Shown one piece after another: positions 50,109 through 59,011 of a stretch of 64,000 nucleotides of DNA (position 1 is its first letter; each line of letters opens with the position of its first letter). The translations under genes were made by a program, and so were the position numbers. The notes beneath the pieces are model-generated. The model saw only the letters and a program-made list of their open reading frames with translations, was not told where the DNA came from and made no database searches. Source of the DNA: CATOSD01 sp965226695 (GTDB lineage Bacteria > Chloroflexota > Dehalococcoidia > Lucifugimonadales > CATOSD01); NCBI GenBank assembly GCA_965226695.1, contig OZ245405.1:3410001-3474000 (forward strand). Reading direction: 5' to 3'.

Positions 50109-50416
50109 ATCGAAATACGCGGGGGTTAGGCTAGGGCTGGAAAGGTTGCGTGTAAGTGTTCAGAGTCGGCTTGTTAATGCTTCTCAATTGCAGAAGCCGT
50201 TACTATCGCAACCACTAGTTCTGCAAAATTCTTTAGCGATCGTGGAATACCTGCTAGAATTCAGGCGAATGCTTCGCCCAATGGATGCCTCGGCGGAATT
50301 CAACAACTAACCTTAGCATTGCCGAAACAACGGAACGGCTCGCATCGACAATGGGCGCGCCAAGTGTGTCGCGAGTTGTCGGAGACGATGCAGAAAGAGG
50401 CATTACAGGAGATGGC
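50109..50416. other. 308-bp gap, nothing recognised
   Basis: A/T-richer than its surroundings. I see no repeat of the window families, no tRNA and no convincing promoter; only the AGGAG ribosome-binding site of the gene starting at 50417 lies at its right end. Confidence 0.5.
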
Positions 50417-50672
50417 ATGAAAACAATTGGGCTTGTTGCGGTGACGGCTTTGTTGGCAGGGGCAGGGCTGCTGTGGTGGCTTTTGGTCAACAGCGGGCCA
50501 GTCACAGCTGAAGAGATTGTAAGGGGCTCCTGTAGTAAGACACTGGACCTGCATTCGTACGACATAACGACAACTATCACGCTTGAACATCAGATATGGG
50601 TCCACAGTTTCCGAATGTCTGGATCAGACTTCTATGGCGACATTGCCTTGAGTACTGGCAAGGATAGCCTAG

Positions 50673-51985
50673 CAGCCCGTCTGAGGATTGACTGACAGGC
50701 CTTTGGTACAGGCGAGGTCAGACGGCGACAGCTGTTGTTGCCGGGTGCAGCCACTGACGGACCAATAGTTTCGTATGCCTCACTGTGTTGACCGCCCTGA
50801 CGATGTTCGAGACATTTGCGGCAAACCTGTTGGTCGGCGTTTCGCGAGGCTGAGCCGCCCCAAAGCGGAACAGCTTGAGCAGGTTGGGGCCGGTGCAGAT
50901 CAGCGACCACTCGCCGCTGACCTTCTCCAGGCCCCGTAGCAGGAACTGGCGGAAGCCTCGGCCCTGCTTGATCTGGCCGAACACCGGCTCCACCGTTTGC
51001 ATCCGCAGAGCATAGCGTTGCCGACCCCGTTTGGTCTGCAGCTTCCGGCGCATCCGGTCCCTGGTAGACAGATGACTGGGTATGCGACCCCGGGGCGCTG
51101 GCGGCACAACCCGGCCGTGGCGGGTCTGCTCCGGCGCGACGAACGGGTCCACGCACAGCCCGTACAGACCATCGACCGCCTGTGCAGAGTAGTAGCCTGC
51201 GTCGGCGGACACCTCTTTGGGCACTGCGCCGACGTTGTCTATAACCTCCTCCACCATCGTCACCTCCTCCCGTATCTTCTCCAACCGCCCCTCCCGAAAA
51301 GCCAACTCCTGCGGCAGTTCATCTCCGCGCTTGCTCTGTCCGTACCGCCGATCCTCGTCGTCATCAACCTCCTGGGCCTGTCGCAGCAACTCCTCGACCT
51401 CCCCCGCTAACTGCGCTTCCTTCTCCTTCATCCGACCGTAACTCATCGCCTTGTGCCTGGATGCGTTGGCCCTCACCTTGGTCCCGTCCAACGCCACGTG
51501 ACCCAGCTTCACCAGACCCGCCTGCCGGCACAACGCCAATACCTGCAGGAACAGGCCCGACAGCGCTTCCAGATTGTCATTGCGGAAGTCCGAGATGGTG
51601 CGGAAATCCGGCGTGTTGTTCGCCGCCAGTACCCGGAAGGCTATGTCCTCGTGGAGCCGCTGGGCGATTCGTCGGGAGGACGCCACTCCCACGCAGTAGC
51701 CGTACAACAGCACCTCGACCATCATCCGTGGATGATACGGTGGCCCGCCTCTACTCTCCCGCTCGTAGCGGGCGGTGATCTCAGACAGCTCCAACTGGTC
51801 GACGACGTCGGAGATGAAGTAGGCCGGATGGTCGTCCGGCAACCACTCCCGCAACGCCGCTGGCAACAGCAACTGCTGGTCTGGATCATAGGGACGGTAG
51901 GTCTTGCTCATCGCCGACTCCACGCTACTGAACTGCGCCTATTATACCCCCGACCACTCGCCTACCGTGTTTCTCGGACTGGCTG
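50673..51985 (-). mobile_element. IS1182-like insertion sequence
   Basis: Ends CAGCCCGTCTGAG (left) and the complement of the right end CAGCCAGTCCGAG match at 11 of 13 positions. CTAG, itself a palindrome, is duplicated on each side (50669-50672, 51986-51989). The element is 1,313 bp long with one intact transposase gene on the minus strand. Confidence 0.88.
50718..51911 (-). CDS. IS1182-family transposase
   Basis: A 397-residue transposase from ATG 51911 (SKTYRPYDPDQQLLLPAALREWLP). The N-terminal IS1182/DUF772 region contains GGPPYHPRMMVEVLLYGYCVG, here as PPYHPRMMVEVLLYGY, and RTISDFRNDNLEAL. Catalytic Asp 1 is in HVALDGTKVRANAS, Asp 2 in EVSADAGYYSAQ, and Glu in RMQTVEPVFGQIKQGRGFRQ. The C-terminus is complete. 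It is shorter than many relatives in the middle region but has all three acids, so it may be active. Confidence 0.9.
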   Translation of the reverse strand: MSKTYRPYDPDQQLLLPAALREWLPDDHPAYFISDVVDQLELSEITARYERESRGGPPYHPRMMVEVLLYGYCVGVASSRRIAQRLHEDIAFRVLAANNTPDFRTISDFRNDNLEALSGLFLQVLALCRQAGLVKLGHVALDGTKVRANASRHKAMSYGRMKEKEAQLAGEVEELLRQAQEVDDDEDRRYGQSKRGDELPQELAFREGRLEKIREEVTMVEEVIDNVGAVPKEVSADAGYYSAQAVDGLYGLCVDPFVAPEQTRHGRVVPPAPRGRIPSHLSTRDRMRRKLQTKRGRQRYALRMQTVEPVFGQIKQGRGFRQFLLRGLEKVSGEWSLICTGPNLLKLFRFGAAQPRETPTNRFAANVSNIVRAVNTVRHTKLLVRQWLHPATTAVAV

Positions 51986-52471
51986 CTAGTGCTTCTGGAG
52001 TCCATCCGAGTAGACGGCACAAATTATCTTCGCCCAACCGGGTTTGGAGGATCGGGAAAATGGCAAACGGCTCCCGACACAGTGGACTCATTTGACGTCG
52101 AAGTTGACATCTCAAAACCCTATGTCGCCATCAGCCTGTTGCGTGAATGCACAACTGTCGATCTAGGAGAAATCTCGCGAATGGGAGAAGAGAACTTGAA
52201 CTCGTCCACAGTGGAACAGTTCCAGTCAATTCGATCGTTCAGCGATGCGGATTTCGGAGGTGCAGAAGATGATTCAACCAGCGACTCCACATATGTAGGA
52301 GTCTGGGATTTCTGGATAGACTCAGAAGGTATCCTGGTCCAGACTCTACAGGCAATAACAGTTCGGGATTCAGAGAGCCAATCGGAGTCAGTGCCGACAA
52401 CGACGCTCTCAACAATATCCGGAGTGGGAGAACCCAACGAAACAACCGCCTCGCAGATAGGGGAACCGTAA

Positions 52472-52780
52472 AGTTTGGACAGGCGCAAAACGTTAGGAAT
52501 GGAAGATTACATCAGAAAAGGGAACGCCAGAAGTAGGCACGCCTTCCCATCACCGGACCCCCACCTAGCCGCTGTGCTAGATTCCTACTTTCGCAGAAAG
52601 AAAGTAACTACTCTGAGTCGATGTCGTTCTCGCGTCAACAAATCCAAGCGAGTACGCCCGCGGCGGTAGATTCATCTGGAATTGCACCCGGAACGCTGCT
52701 ACACTTCCGGCAGTCCGGTGCTACACCGACCACCCTACCCGACGGCTCGCGACTTGAGCCGCGCCTGGAGAGAATCGCAG
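52472..52780. other. 309-bp gap, nothing firmly recognised
   Basis: Contains a 64-codon open frame (52475-52669, very basic) without homology or ribosome-binding site that I can support. No tRNA or window repeat is seen. The ribosome-binding site CTGGAGAG of the next gene lies near its right end. Confidence 0.4.
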
Positions 52781-54505
52781 ATGCCAACACGACAGTTCAC
52801 GGGCAACCCATCCCAAATCATGGTCGAGCAGCTCGCCGCGTCGGGCATAAGATACGTCTTCAATAACTCCGGATCGCGGGAGGCGCACTTCTTCGACGCG
52901 CTGCACTCCCGCGACGACATTCACGGCATTCTGGCGCTCCACGAGGGCAGCGTGGCGGCCATGGCGGGAGGATACACGCAGGTGGGCCTCGATCCCACGG
53001 CGATGGTGGTGCATCTGGGCGCGGGACTAGCCCAGTGCATGGGCCAGCTAATCAACGTGTGGCAGGGCAATCTGCCCGTGGTGGTGATCACCTTCGCGGG
53101 CGACACCGGCAGCTTCGCCGACAGCATCATCCTGGACCTCGACCACAGCTTCGGTCCGACGTCCATATCGGCACCGTTCACCAAGGCCAACTGGACTGTC
53201 ATCGAGCCGGAGGGCCTGCCGCAGGCCATCGACCGCGCCATCCGCGTCGCCATGACGCCCCCCGTCGGGCCGGTACACCTGGCCGTGTACGACCGGCTGC
53301 TGGGCACACAACAGGTGGACACGCGGATTATCGACGGCGGCGTGCAGGACGTACGGGCGGGCTACCCCTCCGAAGATGACCTGGAGCAGGTGGCGCGGGC
53401 GCTCCACGAGGCGGAGCGACCTATGATCTACGTGGGCGACGGCGTCTGGAAGAGCGGCGCCCAAGAGAAGGTTGCCAATCTGGCCGAGCGCTTCGGCGCG
53501 GCAGTGGTGTCGTCGTTCGGCGACCTCAGAGCCGTTTCCATAAAGCACCGGCTGCACTGCGGGCGAATCGATCAGGCCGTACCCTCGCTCAATCCCGACC
53601 TGGTCCTGTGCATCGGCGCACGCCACGGCGGGGCCGGCGCGGCGTCCGACTTCGACGTGTTCGCGTCGGCCGGCAAGGTCATCGCCATGGGAGTGGACGT
53701 TGGCAATCTGCAGAACATGCCCGGTCTGGACCTGGCGATACTCGCGGACGAGTACCGCACGCTGGAGCAGCTTGAGGAGCTGCTGCTGAGCGAGTCCACG
53801 CCGCAGCGTTACGACGACCGGCGCGAGTGGGCGCTGGGCCAGGCCGCGGGGCTGCGCGAGCGGCGCAGGCGGGAGGCCGCCAGCGTGACGGCCGGAGCGT
53901 CGCAGGTGCACCCGTCCTCGGCGCTAAACGCGCTGGACTCGGAACTCGAACGCCGCGGCGGCGGCGTGATCACCGTAGAGCAGTTCGCCATGCCGTTGGA
54001 CACGCTGGGCGGCGAGGACTCGCCCGGCAACAACGAGTACATCCGGGCCGCCGGAGGCTCGGAGGGCTACGGCGTCGGCGCGGCCGTCGGCGCGAAGCTC
54101 GCCGCCCCGGACCGGCCCGTCGTGGGGCTGGTGGGCGACGGCTCGCTGTACTACGCCGACTCGGGCATGTGGACGGCGGCCCACCACAACATCCCCCTGC
54201 TATACGTGATACCCAACAACCAGGCATATGGGATCGTCGCCAACTCGTTCGAGCGCGCCGGGACATCGATGAAGGACTCCGGCGACTATGCGGGTGTCGT
54301 GCTAAGCGGCATCGACCCCGTGAAGCTGGCCGAGGGCTTCGGCGTGGAGGCGATGCATCTGCAGGACGAGGACAAGACGACGGACACCATAGCCCACGCG
54401 CTGGACGTGGTGGAGCGTGAGAGCCGGCCCTTCCTGCTGAACGTGCACCTGCCCATGGGCATTCCCAGCGGCGGCCGCCCCGCGCGGCAGTTCCGCATGA
54501 CGTAG
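52781..54505 (+). CDS. Thiamine-diphosphate-dependent enzyme (acetolactate synthase/benzoylformate decarboxylase type)
   Basis: A 574-residue ThDP enzyme. ATG 52781 was chosen because the N-terminus (PTRQFTGNPSQIMVEQLAASGIRYVF) fits the family. The cofactor-activating Glu is in ILALHEGSVAAMAGGY (about residue 54). The ThDP/Mg motif is GLVGDGSLYYADSGMWTA followed by PNNQAYGIV. A central domain with LCIGARHGG and DVGNLQNMP may bind FAD or be a relic. Substrate is undefined; the family includes decarboxylases and carboligases of 2-oxo acids. The MBL hydrolase gene follows 65 bases later and may be co-transcribed. Confidence 0.88.
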   Translation: MPTRQFTGNPSQIMVEQLAASGIRYVFNNSGSREAHFFDALHSRDDIHGILALHEGSVAAMAGGYTQVGLDPTAMVVHLGAGLAQCMGQLINVWQGNLPVVVITFAGDTGSFADSIILDLDHSFGPTSISAPFTKANWTVIEPEGLPQAIDRAIRVAMTPPVGPVHLAVYDRLLGTQQVDTRIIDGGVQDVRAGYPSEDDLEQVARALHEAERPMIYVGDGVWKSGAQEKVANLAERFGAAVVSSFGDLRAVSIKHRLHCGRIDQAVPSLNPDLVLCIGARHGGAGAASDFDVFASAGKVIAMGVDVGNLQNMPGLDLAILADEYRTLEQLEELLLSESTPQRYDDRREWALGQAAGLRERRRREAASVTAGASQVHPSSALNALDSELERRGGGVITVEQFAMPLDTLGGEDSPGNNEYIRAAGGSEGYGVGAAVGAKLAAPDRPVVGLVGDGSLYYADSGMWTAAHHNIPLLYVIPNNQAYGIVANSFERAGTSMKDSGDYAGVVLSGIDPVKLAEGFGVEAMHLQDEDKTTDTIAHALDVVERESRPFLLNVHLPMGIPSGGRPARQFRMT

Positions 54506-54570
54506 AGTCGCAAGGCGAGGCGGGGCATGGGCACAATGACAGCGGCTGGCTCTTCAATGAGTGCCAGACG

Positions 54571-55437
54571 TTGAGCGATTTTAGGGTCACGTTGTTGGGT
54601 ACGGGAACACCTGAGCCGCTGGACGACAGGATCGGCATCAGCACGCTGGTGCGCGCGGGCAGCGAGACGCTGCTGTTCGACTGCGGGCGCGGCACGGGGC
54701 TGAGGCTTCACCAGGCCGAGGGCAGCTTCAAGACCGCGACGGTCATGTTCCTGACGCACCTGCACTCGGACCACGTGTCCGGCATTCCCGACCTGTGGCT
54801 GACCGGGTCGATTCCGCAGATGCGCGGGCGGGAGGAGGCGCTGCGGGTGTACGGTCCCTCCGGCACCGAGAGCTTGGCCGAGCACCTGCAGCTGGCCTAC
54901 TCGGCGGACGTCGAGGCGCGGCAGCCGTCGCGGGACATTGCGGGCTTCGGCGCGGCGCCGGCCCGGCTCGAGGCGGCGGACATCACGCCGGGCGTGGTGT
55001 ACGACCGCAACGGCGTTCGGGTCACCGCCTTCCCCGTCGAGCACCTGATCATCGAGCCGGCGTTCGGCTTTCGCGTGGAGTACGGCGGCCGGTCTGTTGC
55101 GCTGTCGGGCGACACGACCTACTGCGAGAGCCTTGTGGACAACGCGCGCGGCGCGGACCTGCTCATCCAGGAGGTGGCGGCGGTGCCGGAGGGCATGGAC
55201 GCGAGCTCGCCCCTGGTGAACCGCGTGGTGTCGTGCCACACGTCGCCGGAGGACGCGGGCCGCGTGTACAAGCGCACGGCCCCCGCGCTTGCGGTGTTTT
55301 CGCACATCCACTACATACTGGGGGCGAGCGACGACGACATAGTCGCCGGCGCGCGGCGCACCTACGATGGCGAGATGGTAGTGGGCCGCGATCTCAACAC
55401 CTTCGAGGTGGAAAGGCGCAGCGTGAGGCGGATGTAG
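54571..55437 (+). CDS. MBL-fold metallohydrolase (RNase Z/arylsulfatase-like)
   Basis: A 288-residue metallo-beta-lactamase-fold protein. VTLLGTGTPEPLDDRIGIST at the N-terminus and the zinc motif FLTHLHSDHVSGIPDLWL (HxHxDH) identify it, with further ligands in FPVEHLI, ALSGDTTYCE and VFSHIHYI. This arrangement is that of the RNase Z/AtsA-like subgroup. It is short of features for tRNA 3' processing (no obvious exosite arm), so a small-molecule ester or sulfate substrate is at least as likely. Start TTG 54571. It follows the ThDP enzyme gene. Confidence 0.87.
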   Translation: MSDFRVTLLGTGTPEPLDDRIGISTLVRAGSETLLFDCGRGTGLRLHQAEGSFKTATVMFLTHLHSDHVSGIPDLWLTGSIPQMRGREEALRVYGPSGTESLAEHLQLAYSADVEARQPSRDIAGFGAAPARLEAADITPGVVYDRNGVRVTAFPVEHLIIEPAFGFRVEYGGRSVALSGDTTYCESLVDNARGADLLIQEVAAVPEGMDASSPLVNRVVSCHTSPEDAGRVYKRTAPALAVFSHIHYILGASDDDIVAGARRTYDGEMVVGRDLNTFEVERRSVRRM

Positions 55438-55454
55438 GGCGCGCGCGTCATACG

Positions 55455-55500
55455 CCCCCTCACCCTAGCCCTCTCCCGCCAGGGGAGAGGGGACTTTGGA
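55455..55500 (+). repeat. CCCTCACCC...CTCTCCC palindromic repeat (uninterrupted)
   Basis: CCCCTCACCCTAGCCCTCTCC then CGCCAGGGGAGAGGGG; the intact form of the repeat that is split by the 24-nt insertion at 47424. Confidence 0.75.
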
Positions 55501-55510
55501 AAGGCCGTGG

Positions 55511-57151
55511 TCAAGCACTGAACGCATCTTCCAGGAGGCCCTGGTATCCCTCCGGCAGCTTCGCGCGCTGCGCGGGCCGGTACATCGAGGGGTGGGCCGG
55601 AATCTCGAACTCTCTTCCAGCCAGCATCTCTCGGATAGTGAGCAACTGGATCTTCGGGAAGTCCCGCTGCCACAGGTCGGAGTGGTAGAAGCCGGCGGCG
55701 GCAGCCTCCCTGCGCATCTCCCGCGTCGGATTTTCCAGCGTGATGAACAGCCCCAGGGCCGCGCCTTCCCGCTCGACCGTGCCAACGAGGTCGCGCACTT
55801 GTGACACTTCCACCCGCCCGCTCTTGACCTGGACGATCGCCCTCATGGTCGTTCGGCGGGGGCCGTCGATGAAGTGCACGACGCCGTCGATGCCCCTGTC
55901 GGCGCCGCGTCTGCCCCGCTCACGCGGGAGCGCCTCCAGCAGCGACATGGCCCAGTACTCGAACTGGAATCGGTCCTGCTCGGCCAGCGCCCGCGCGCTG
56001 CCTATGTCCACAGGCTCCCCCACGACTTCGTAATTCTTGCCCGGCAGCAAGTCGAAGCCCGTCTTGAGCCGGTTCTTCATGAGCGCGACGGCGAGGTGGG
56101 TGATATCGATGCCCATCCACTGGCGGTCCAGCTTGTGGGCCGCCGCGACAGCCGTGCCGCATCCGCAGAATGGGTCAAGCACCACGTCGCCCTCGTTGGA
56201 GGATGCCGTGATGATGCGTTCGAGGAGCGCCTGTGGCTTCTGAGTGGGGTAGCCCAGGCGTTCCCTGTGCCACGACCGCAATGGGAGGATATCTGCCCAG
56301 ACATCTTGCGCGGGTATGCCTGGATGCTCATCCAGATAAACCTTCAGCCTCGGGACTCCGTTGCGCGTCCAGTATATTTTGTCGTTCTTCATCAACTCTT
56401 CGATGCCGGCGGCGTCGTACATCCAATGTCGCCCCTCGGGTGGCGAGATTATGCCCCGCTCCCCAAAATTGCGATCAGGACCGGAACCCGCGGCGGACAA
56501 GTCGGCTGACATGAACTTGCGCCCATTGGAATCTTCGTATCTGTAGTAGTTTTCCACATATTCAGGGTCCAGCGGCTGATAGATGTTGTTCCATGTGAAT
56601 TGAGAGACTGTCTTGTTGTAAAGAAGTATCGTGTCGTGAACTCTCCCAAGACCTCTGGCGTCGCTGTGGCTAGTCGTTCGGCGCCAAACGATCTGATTGC
56701 GGAAGTTTTGTGCACCGAACACGCTGTCCATGAGAATCTTGAGGTAGTGCCCCGCCGTGGGGTCGCAGTGGAGATAGATGGAGCCCGTGGGCTTGAGAAT
56801 GCGGCGCAGCTCCACAAGGCGCGGCGTCATCATCACCAAGTAGGCCATCATGGCGTTGGTGCCGAGGGATTGGCGGAAGGCGGCGACCATGTCTTTGACG
56901 CTGGGAGGCGTGTCCGAATTGAGGATGATCTCGTTCTCGTAGGTGCGCTCCGATTCCAGCGTCCAGTCCCAGGTGTCGGTGAACGCCCTGATCTGCGCGG
57001 GCGACTCCTCGCCGGTCTTCTCCCTGAACAGCACGTTGTAGTTGGCGTTGGAATTGAATGGCGGATCAAGGTAGACGAGGTCCACCGACTCGTCGGGAAT
57101 GTGCTCTCGCATGACGCCCAGATTGTCGCCGTAGTAGAGTGTGTTGGGCAT
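55511..57151 (-). CDS. DNA methyltransferase fused to an Mrr-like endonuclease domain
   Basis: A 546-residue fusion from ATG 57151 (PNTLYYGDNLGVMREHIP). The methyltransferase part is beta-class (motif order IV then I): catalytic SVDLVYLDPPFNSNANYN near residue 30 and AdoMet motif VVLDPFCGCGTAVAAAHKL near residue 345. After about residue 440 a second domain reads GADRGIDGVVHFIDGP, then MRAIVQVKSGRVEVSQVRDL and GLFITLENPTREMRREA. This is the Asp...QVK core of Mrr/PD-(D/E)xK nucleases. One polypeptide could therefore methylate and restrict. It is a single gene facing the 2-hydroxyacid dehydrogenase gene, with no separate specificity subunit nearby. Confidence 0.87.
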   Translation of the reverse strand: MPNTLYYGDNLGVMREHIPDESVDLVYLDPPFNSNANYNVLFREKTGEESPAQIRAFTDTWDWTLESERTYENEIILNSDTPPSVKDMVAAFRQSLGTNAMMAYLVMMTPRLVELRRILKPTGSIYLHCDPTAGHYLKILMDSVFGAQNFRNQIVWRRTTSHSDARGLGRVHDTILLYNKTVSQFTWNNIYQPLDPEYVENYYRYEDSNGRKFMSADLSAAGSGPDRNFGERGIISPPEGRHWMYDAAGIEELMKNDKIYWTRNGVPRLKVYLDEHPGIPAQDVWADILPLRSWHRERLGYPTQKPQALLERIITASSNEGDVVLDPFCGCGTAVAAAHKLDRQWMGIDITHLAVALMKNRLKTGFDLLPGKNYEVVGEPVDIGSARALAEQDRFQFEYWAMSLLEALPRERGRRGADRGIDGVVHFIDGPRRTTMRAIVQVKSGRVEVSQVRDLVGTVEREGAALGLFITLENPTREMRREAAAAGFYHSDLWQRDFPKIQLLTIREMLAGREFEIPAHPSMYRPAQRAKLPEGYQGLLEDAFSA

Positions 57152-57318
57152 GGCTCTTATGCGTTCCTGAATCGTTGCGCCGCGCCCAAAGTGTAACCCG
57201 TCTCTCACCCTACCGCAACGCGGCGATTGGCCGATCCGAGTTGCCACGCGGGGAGCGAGGCGGCACAATGGAATGCGGAACTTAGAGGCGGCTCACCGCC
57301 GCGATAGGGGTTGCAGAC

Positions 57319-58290
57319 ATGGGTTTCAGACTGCTTTTGTTGCCGCCGGGGGGCGAGGAGAACGCCCTGGTGGGCGAGACCTGGCCCGCCAGGCTGCGGG
57401 AGGCCATACCCGACATCGACGTGCGGGTGGCGCACTCAGTCGGCGAGGCGATGGAGATGATAGGCGACGCGGACGCGGCCTTTGGCGATATCGCCCCCGA
57501 GCTGCTGGAGCTGGGCGTCAACCTGAAGTGGATCGCGTGCCCACAGGCGGGGCCGCGGGCGGGCTACTACCACCAGGCGCTGGTCGAGAGCGACGTGGTC
57601 GTCACGAACACGCGGGAGATTTACAACGACCACATCAGCGCGCACATAATGGCGTTCGTGCTGGCGTTCGCGCGGGGGCTGCACGTCTACGTGCCGAGGC
57701 AGCTCCAGCGGGATTGGCGCCCCGGTTACGAGATCACGCACCTGCCCGACGCCACGGCGATTGTTGTGGGCGTGGGCGGCATCGGCGCCGAGACGGCCAG
57801 GCTGTGTGGGGAGTTCGGCATGACCGTGCTTGGCGTGGACCCGCGGGTGCCCGAGCCGCCGGAGGGCATCGCGGAGCTGCACCGGCCCGACGCGCTGGAC
57901 GACGTTCTGCCGCGCGGTGACTTCGTGATAATCACCGTGCCGGAGACGCCGGAGACGCAGGGCATGTTCGACTACGAGAAGTTCCGGCTGATGAAGCCCG
58001 GCGCTCGGCTGATAAACATAGGCCGCGGCGCGGTGGTGGTGCTGGACGACCTGGCCAGGGCGCTGAAGGAAGGCGAGATTGGCGGCGCGGCGCTGGACGT
58101 GTTCCAGGTGGAGCCGCTGCCCGCCGAGCACCCTCTATGGGGGATGCCCAACGTAATCATCACGCCGCACGTTGCGGGCAGAGGGCCCTACCTGGACGAC
58201 AGGCGCACCGAGCTGTTCGTCGAGAACTGCGTGCGGTTCGACCGGGGAGAGGAGCTTCGGAACATGGTCGACAAGGCCAACTGGTTCTGA
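57319..58290 (+). CDS. D-2-hydroxyacid dehydrogenase (NAD(P)-dependent)
   Basis: A 323-residue D-isomer-specific 2-hydroxyacid dehydrogenase. The Rossmann motif is IVVGVGGIGAETARLCGEFG (about residue 145). Catalytic Arg is expected in LINIGRGAVVVLDDL, Glu in GAALDVFQVEPLP, and His in NVIITPHVAG. It reduces or oxidises a 2-oxo/2-hydroxy acid; the substrate cannot be told. The start ATG lies 167 bases from the divergent methyltransferase gene, so promoters of both are in that gap. Confidence 0.92.
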   Translation: MGFRLLLLPPGGEENALVGETWPARLREAIPDIDVRVAHSVGEAMEMIGDADAAFGDIAPELLELGVNLKWIACPQAGPRAGYYHQALVESDVVVTNTREIYNDHISAHIMAFVLAFARGLHVYVPRQLQRDWRPGYEITHLPDATAIVVGVGGIGAETARLCGEFGMTVLGVDPRVPEPPEGIAELHRPDALDDVLPRGDFVIITVPETPETQGMFDYEKFRLMKPGARLINIGRGAVVVLDDLARALKEGEIGGAALDVFQVEPLPAEHPLWGMPNVIITPHVAGRGPYLDDRRTELFVENCVRFDRGEELRNMVDKANWF

Positions 58291-58381
58291 GTCGGAGGGA
58301 GGACCTTCACCCTAACCGGCTCTGTTGCATTCGTGGCGGTCGCCTAAAGGCTGCGAAGTACAGGACAGGAATGGAGCAGGA

Positions 58382-58798
58382 ATGAGCATACAGAGTAAGA
58401 TGCTATGGGCTGGAGCGGGGGTGATAGCTGGTTTTGCTGTTGCAGCCTTAATCGGCGTCGTAGTCATCGACATGATTATTCCATGGGAGGACATCTGTGC
58501 GGTGCTTGGGCCGGCACAGGCGCTAGCTGCGGCCGGTGCATCACTGTTGGAGGAACTTCAGGCGTGGCTAGCTCAGGCAGAGAGTGTCGTGGCAGCCGGA
58601 ATGTCTGAGTCGAACAGTGGGTTGTCTGGCGGTCTGGGTGGGATTCTCAGCAACGCTGCTGGAGAGGCAATCAATGTCATTCTGGCACCCGTGACAGCGT
58701 TGATAGATCTAGCGCAGGTCGTTGTTGCCGCGGTGCAGTCCGCTGTAGAGGCGGCGCAAAGCGTAATGGAGTCTGTGGACGCTGCACGCTGTAACTAG
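58382..58798 (+). CDS. Small Ala-rich membrane-anchored protein, unknown
   Basis: A 138-residue protein from ATG 58382 with GGAG upstream. One N-terminal membrane segment (GAGVIAGFAVAALIGVVVID) is followed by WEDICAVLGPAQALAAAGASLL and a long amphipathic Ala/Val/Glu-rich helix region (QAVVVAAVQSAVEAAQSV-like), ending in DAARCN. Two Cys occur, at DIC and RCN. The gene follows the dehydrogenase by 91 bases and may be co-transcribed. Codon use looks less GC-extreme than in neighbours. I recognise no family. It converges with small RNA unit C. Confidence 0.5.
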   Translation: MSIQSKMLWAGAGVIAGFAVAALIGVVVIDMIIPWEDICAVLGPAQALAAAGASLLEELQAWLAQAESVVAAGMSESNSGLSGGLGGILSNAAGEAINVILAPVTALIDLAQVVVAAVQSAVEAAQSVMESVDAARCN

Positions 58799-58859
58799 AC
58801 GAGACTCCCATCAGGCGGGACATCTTGCGAGCTTAGACGACTAAAACCGGCCCCCTCAC

Positions 58860-58933
58860 AAAAAGATGACCCCCCCGACTACTCCGTTTCCGGAGAGAGC
58901 CCCTTGGGCTCTTGTCATCGGGGGGGAACGTTT
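58860..58933 (-). ncRNA. Putative small RNA unit C (promoter, C-run, hairpins, terminator)
   Basis: From the promoter at 58940-58968 a transcript of about 70 nt is predicted. It has a 7-C run, hairpin GAGCCC-AAG-GGGCTC, hairpin CTCCG-GAAA-CGGAG with a GNRA loop, then TCGGGGGGGTCATCTTTTT. Two mutually exclusive long stems exist: CCCCCCCGA with TCGGGGGGG, or GATGAC with GTCATC next to the U-run. Plan (strong promoter, C-run, hairpin, G-run terminator) is shared with units A and B 39 kb away, with different primary sequence. No reading frame. Confidence 0.58.
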
Positions 58934-58939
58934 GACTGT

Positions 58940-58968
58940 ATTCTAGAGTTTGGTTGGCTGGGTGTCAA
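58940..58968 (-). promoter_or_regulatory. Promoter of small RNA unit C
   Basis: Minus strand TTGACA (58963-58968), 17-base spacer, TAGAAT (58940-58945): near-consensus sigma70-type promoter. Confidence 0.7.
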
Positions 58969-59011
58969 CTATAGGCCGTGCCGCCACAGCGCGAGGCATC
59001 CGACGCGCACC

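Larger units (their letters stand above)
50417..52471 (+). pseudogene. Membrane-anchored extracytoplasmic protein interrupted by an IS1182-like element
   Basis: The first part (50417-50672) starts MKTIGLVAVTALLAGAGLLW after AGGAG and has an N-terminal membrane anchor, then SCSKTLDLHSYDITTTITLE. The second part (51990-52471) continues in the same frame. Removing the IS and one CTAG copy joins TGKDSL to VLLESIRVDGTNYLRP without a shift. The whole protein would have about 246 residues with a beta-rich outer domain and an acidic Ser/Thr-rich tail. The pattern hints at LppX-like lipid/ligand-binding domains, but this is weak. The function is unknown. Confidence 0.75.

Noticed and set aside
58860..58933. 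Unit C as the SRP RNA or 6S RNA
   Set aside because: The conserved GGAA-type SRP tip with its symmetric loop, and the large open bubble of 6S RNA, are both missing; it is also too short for 6S.
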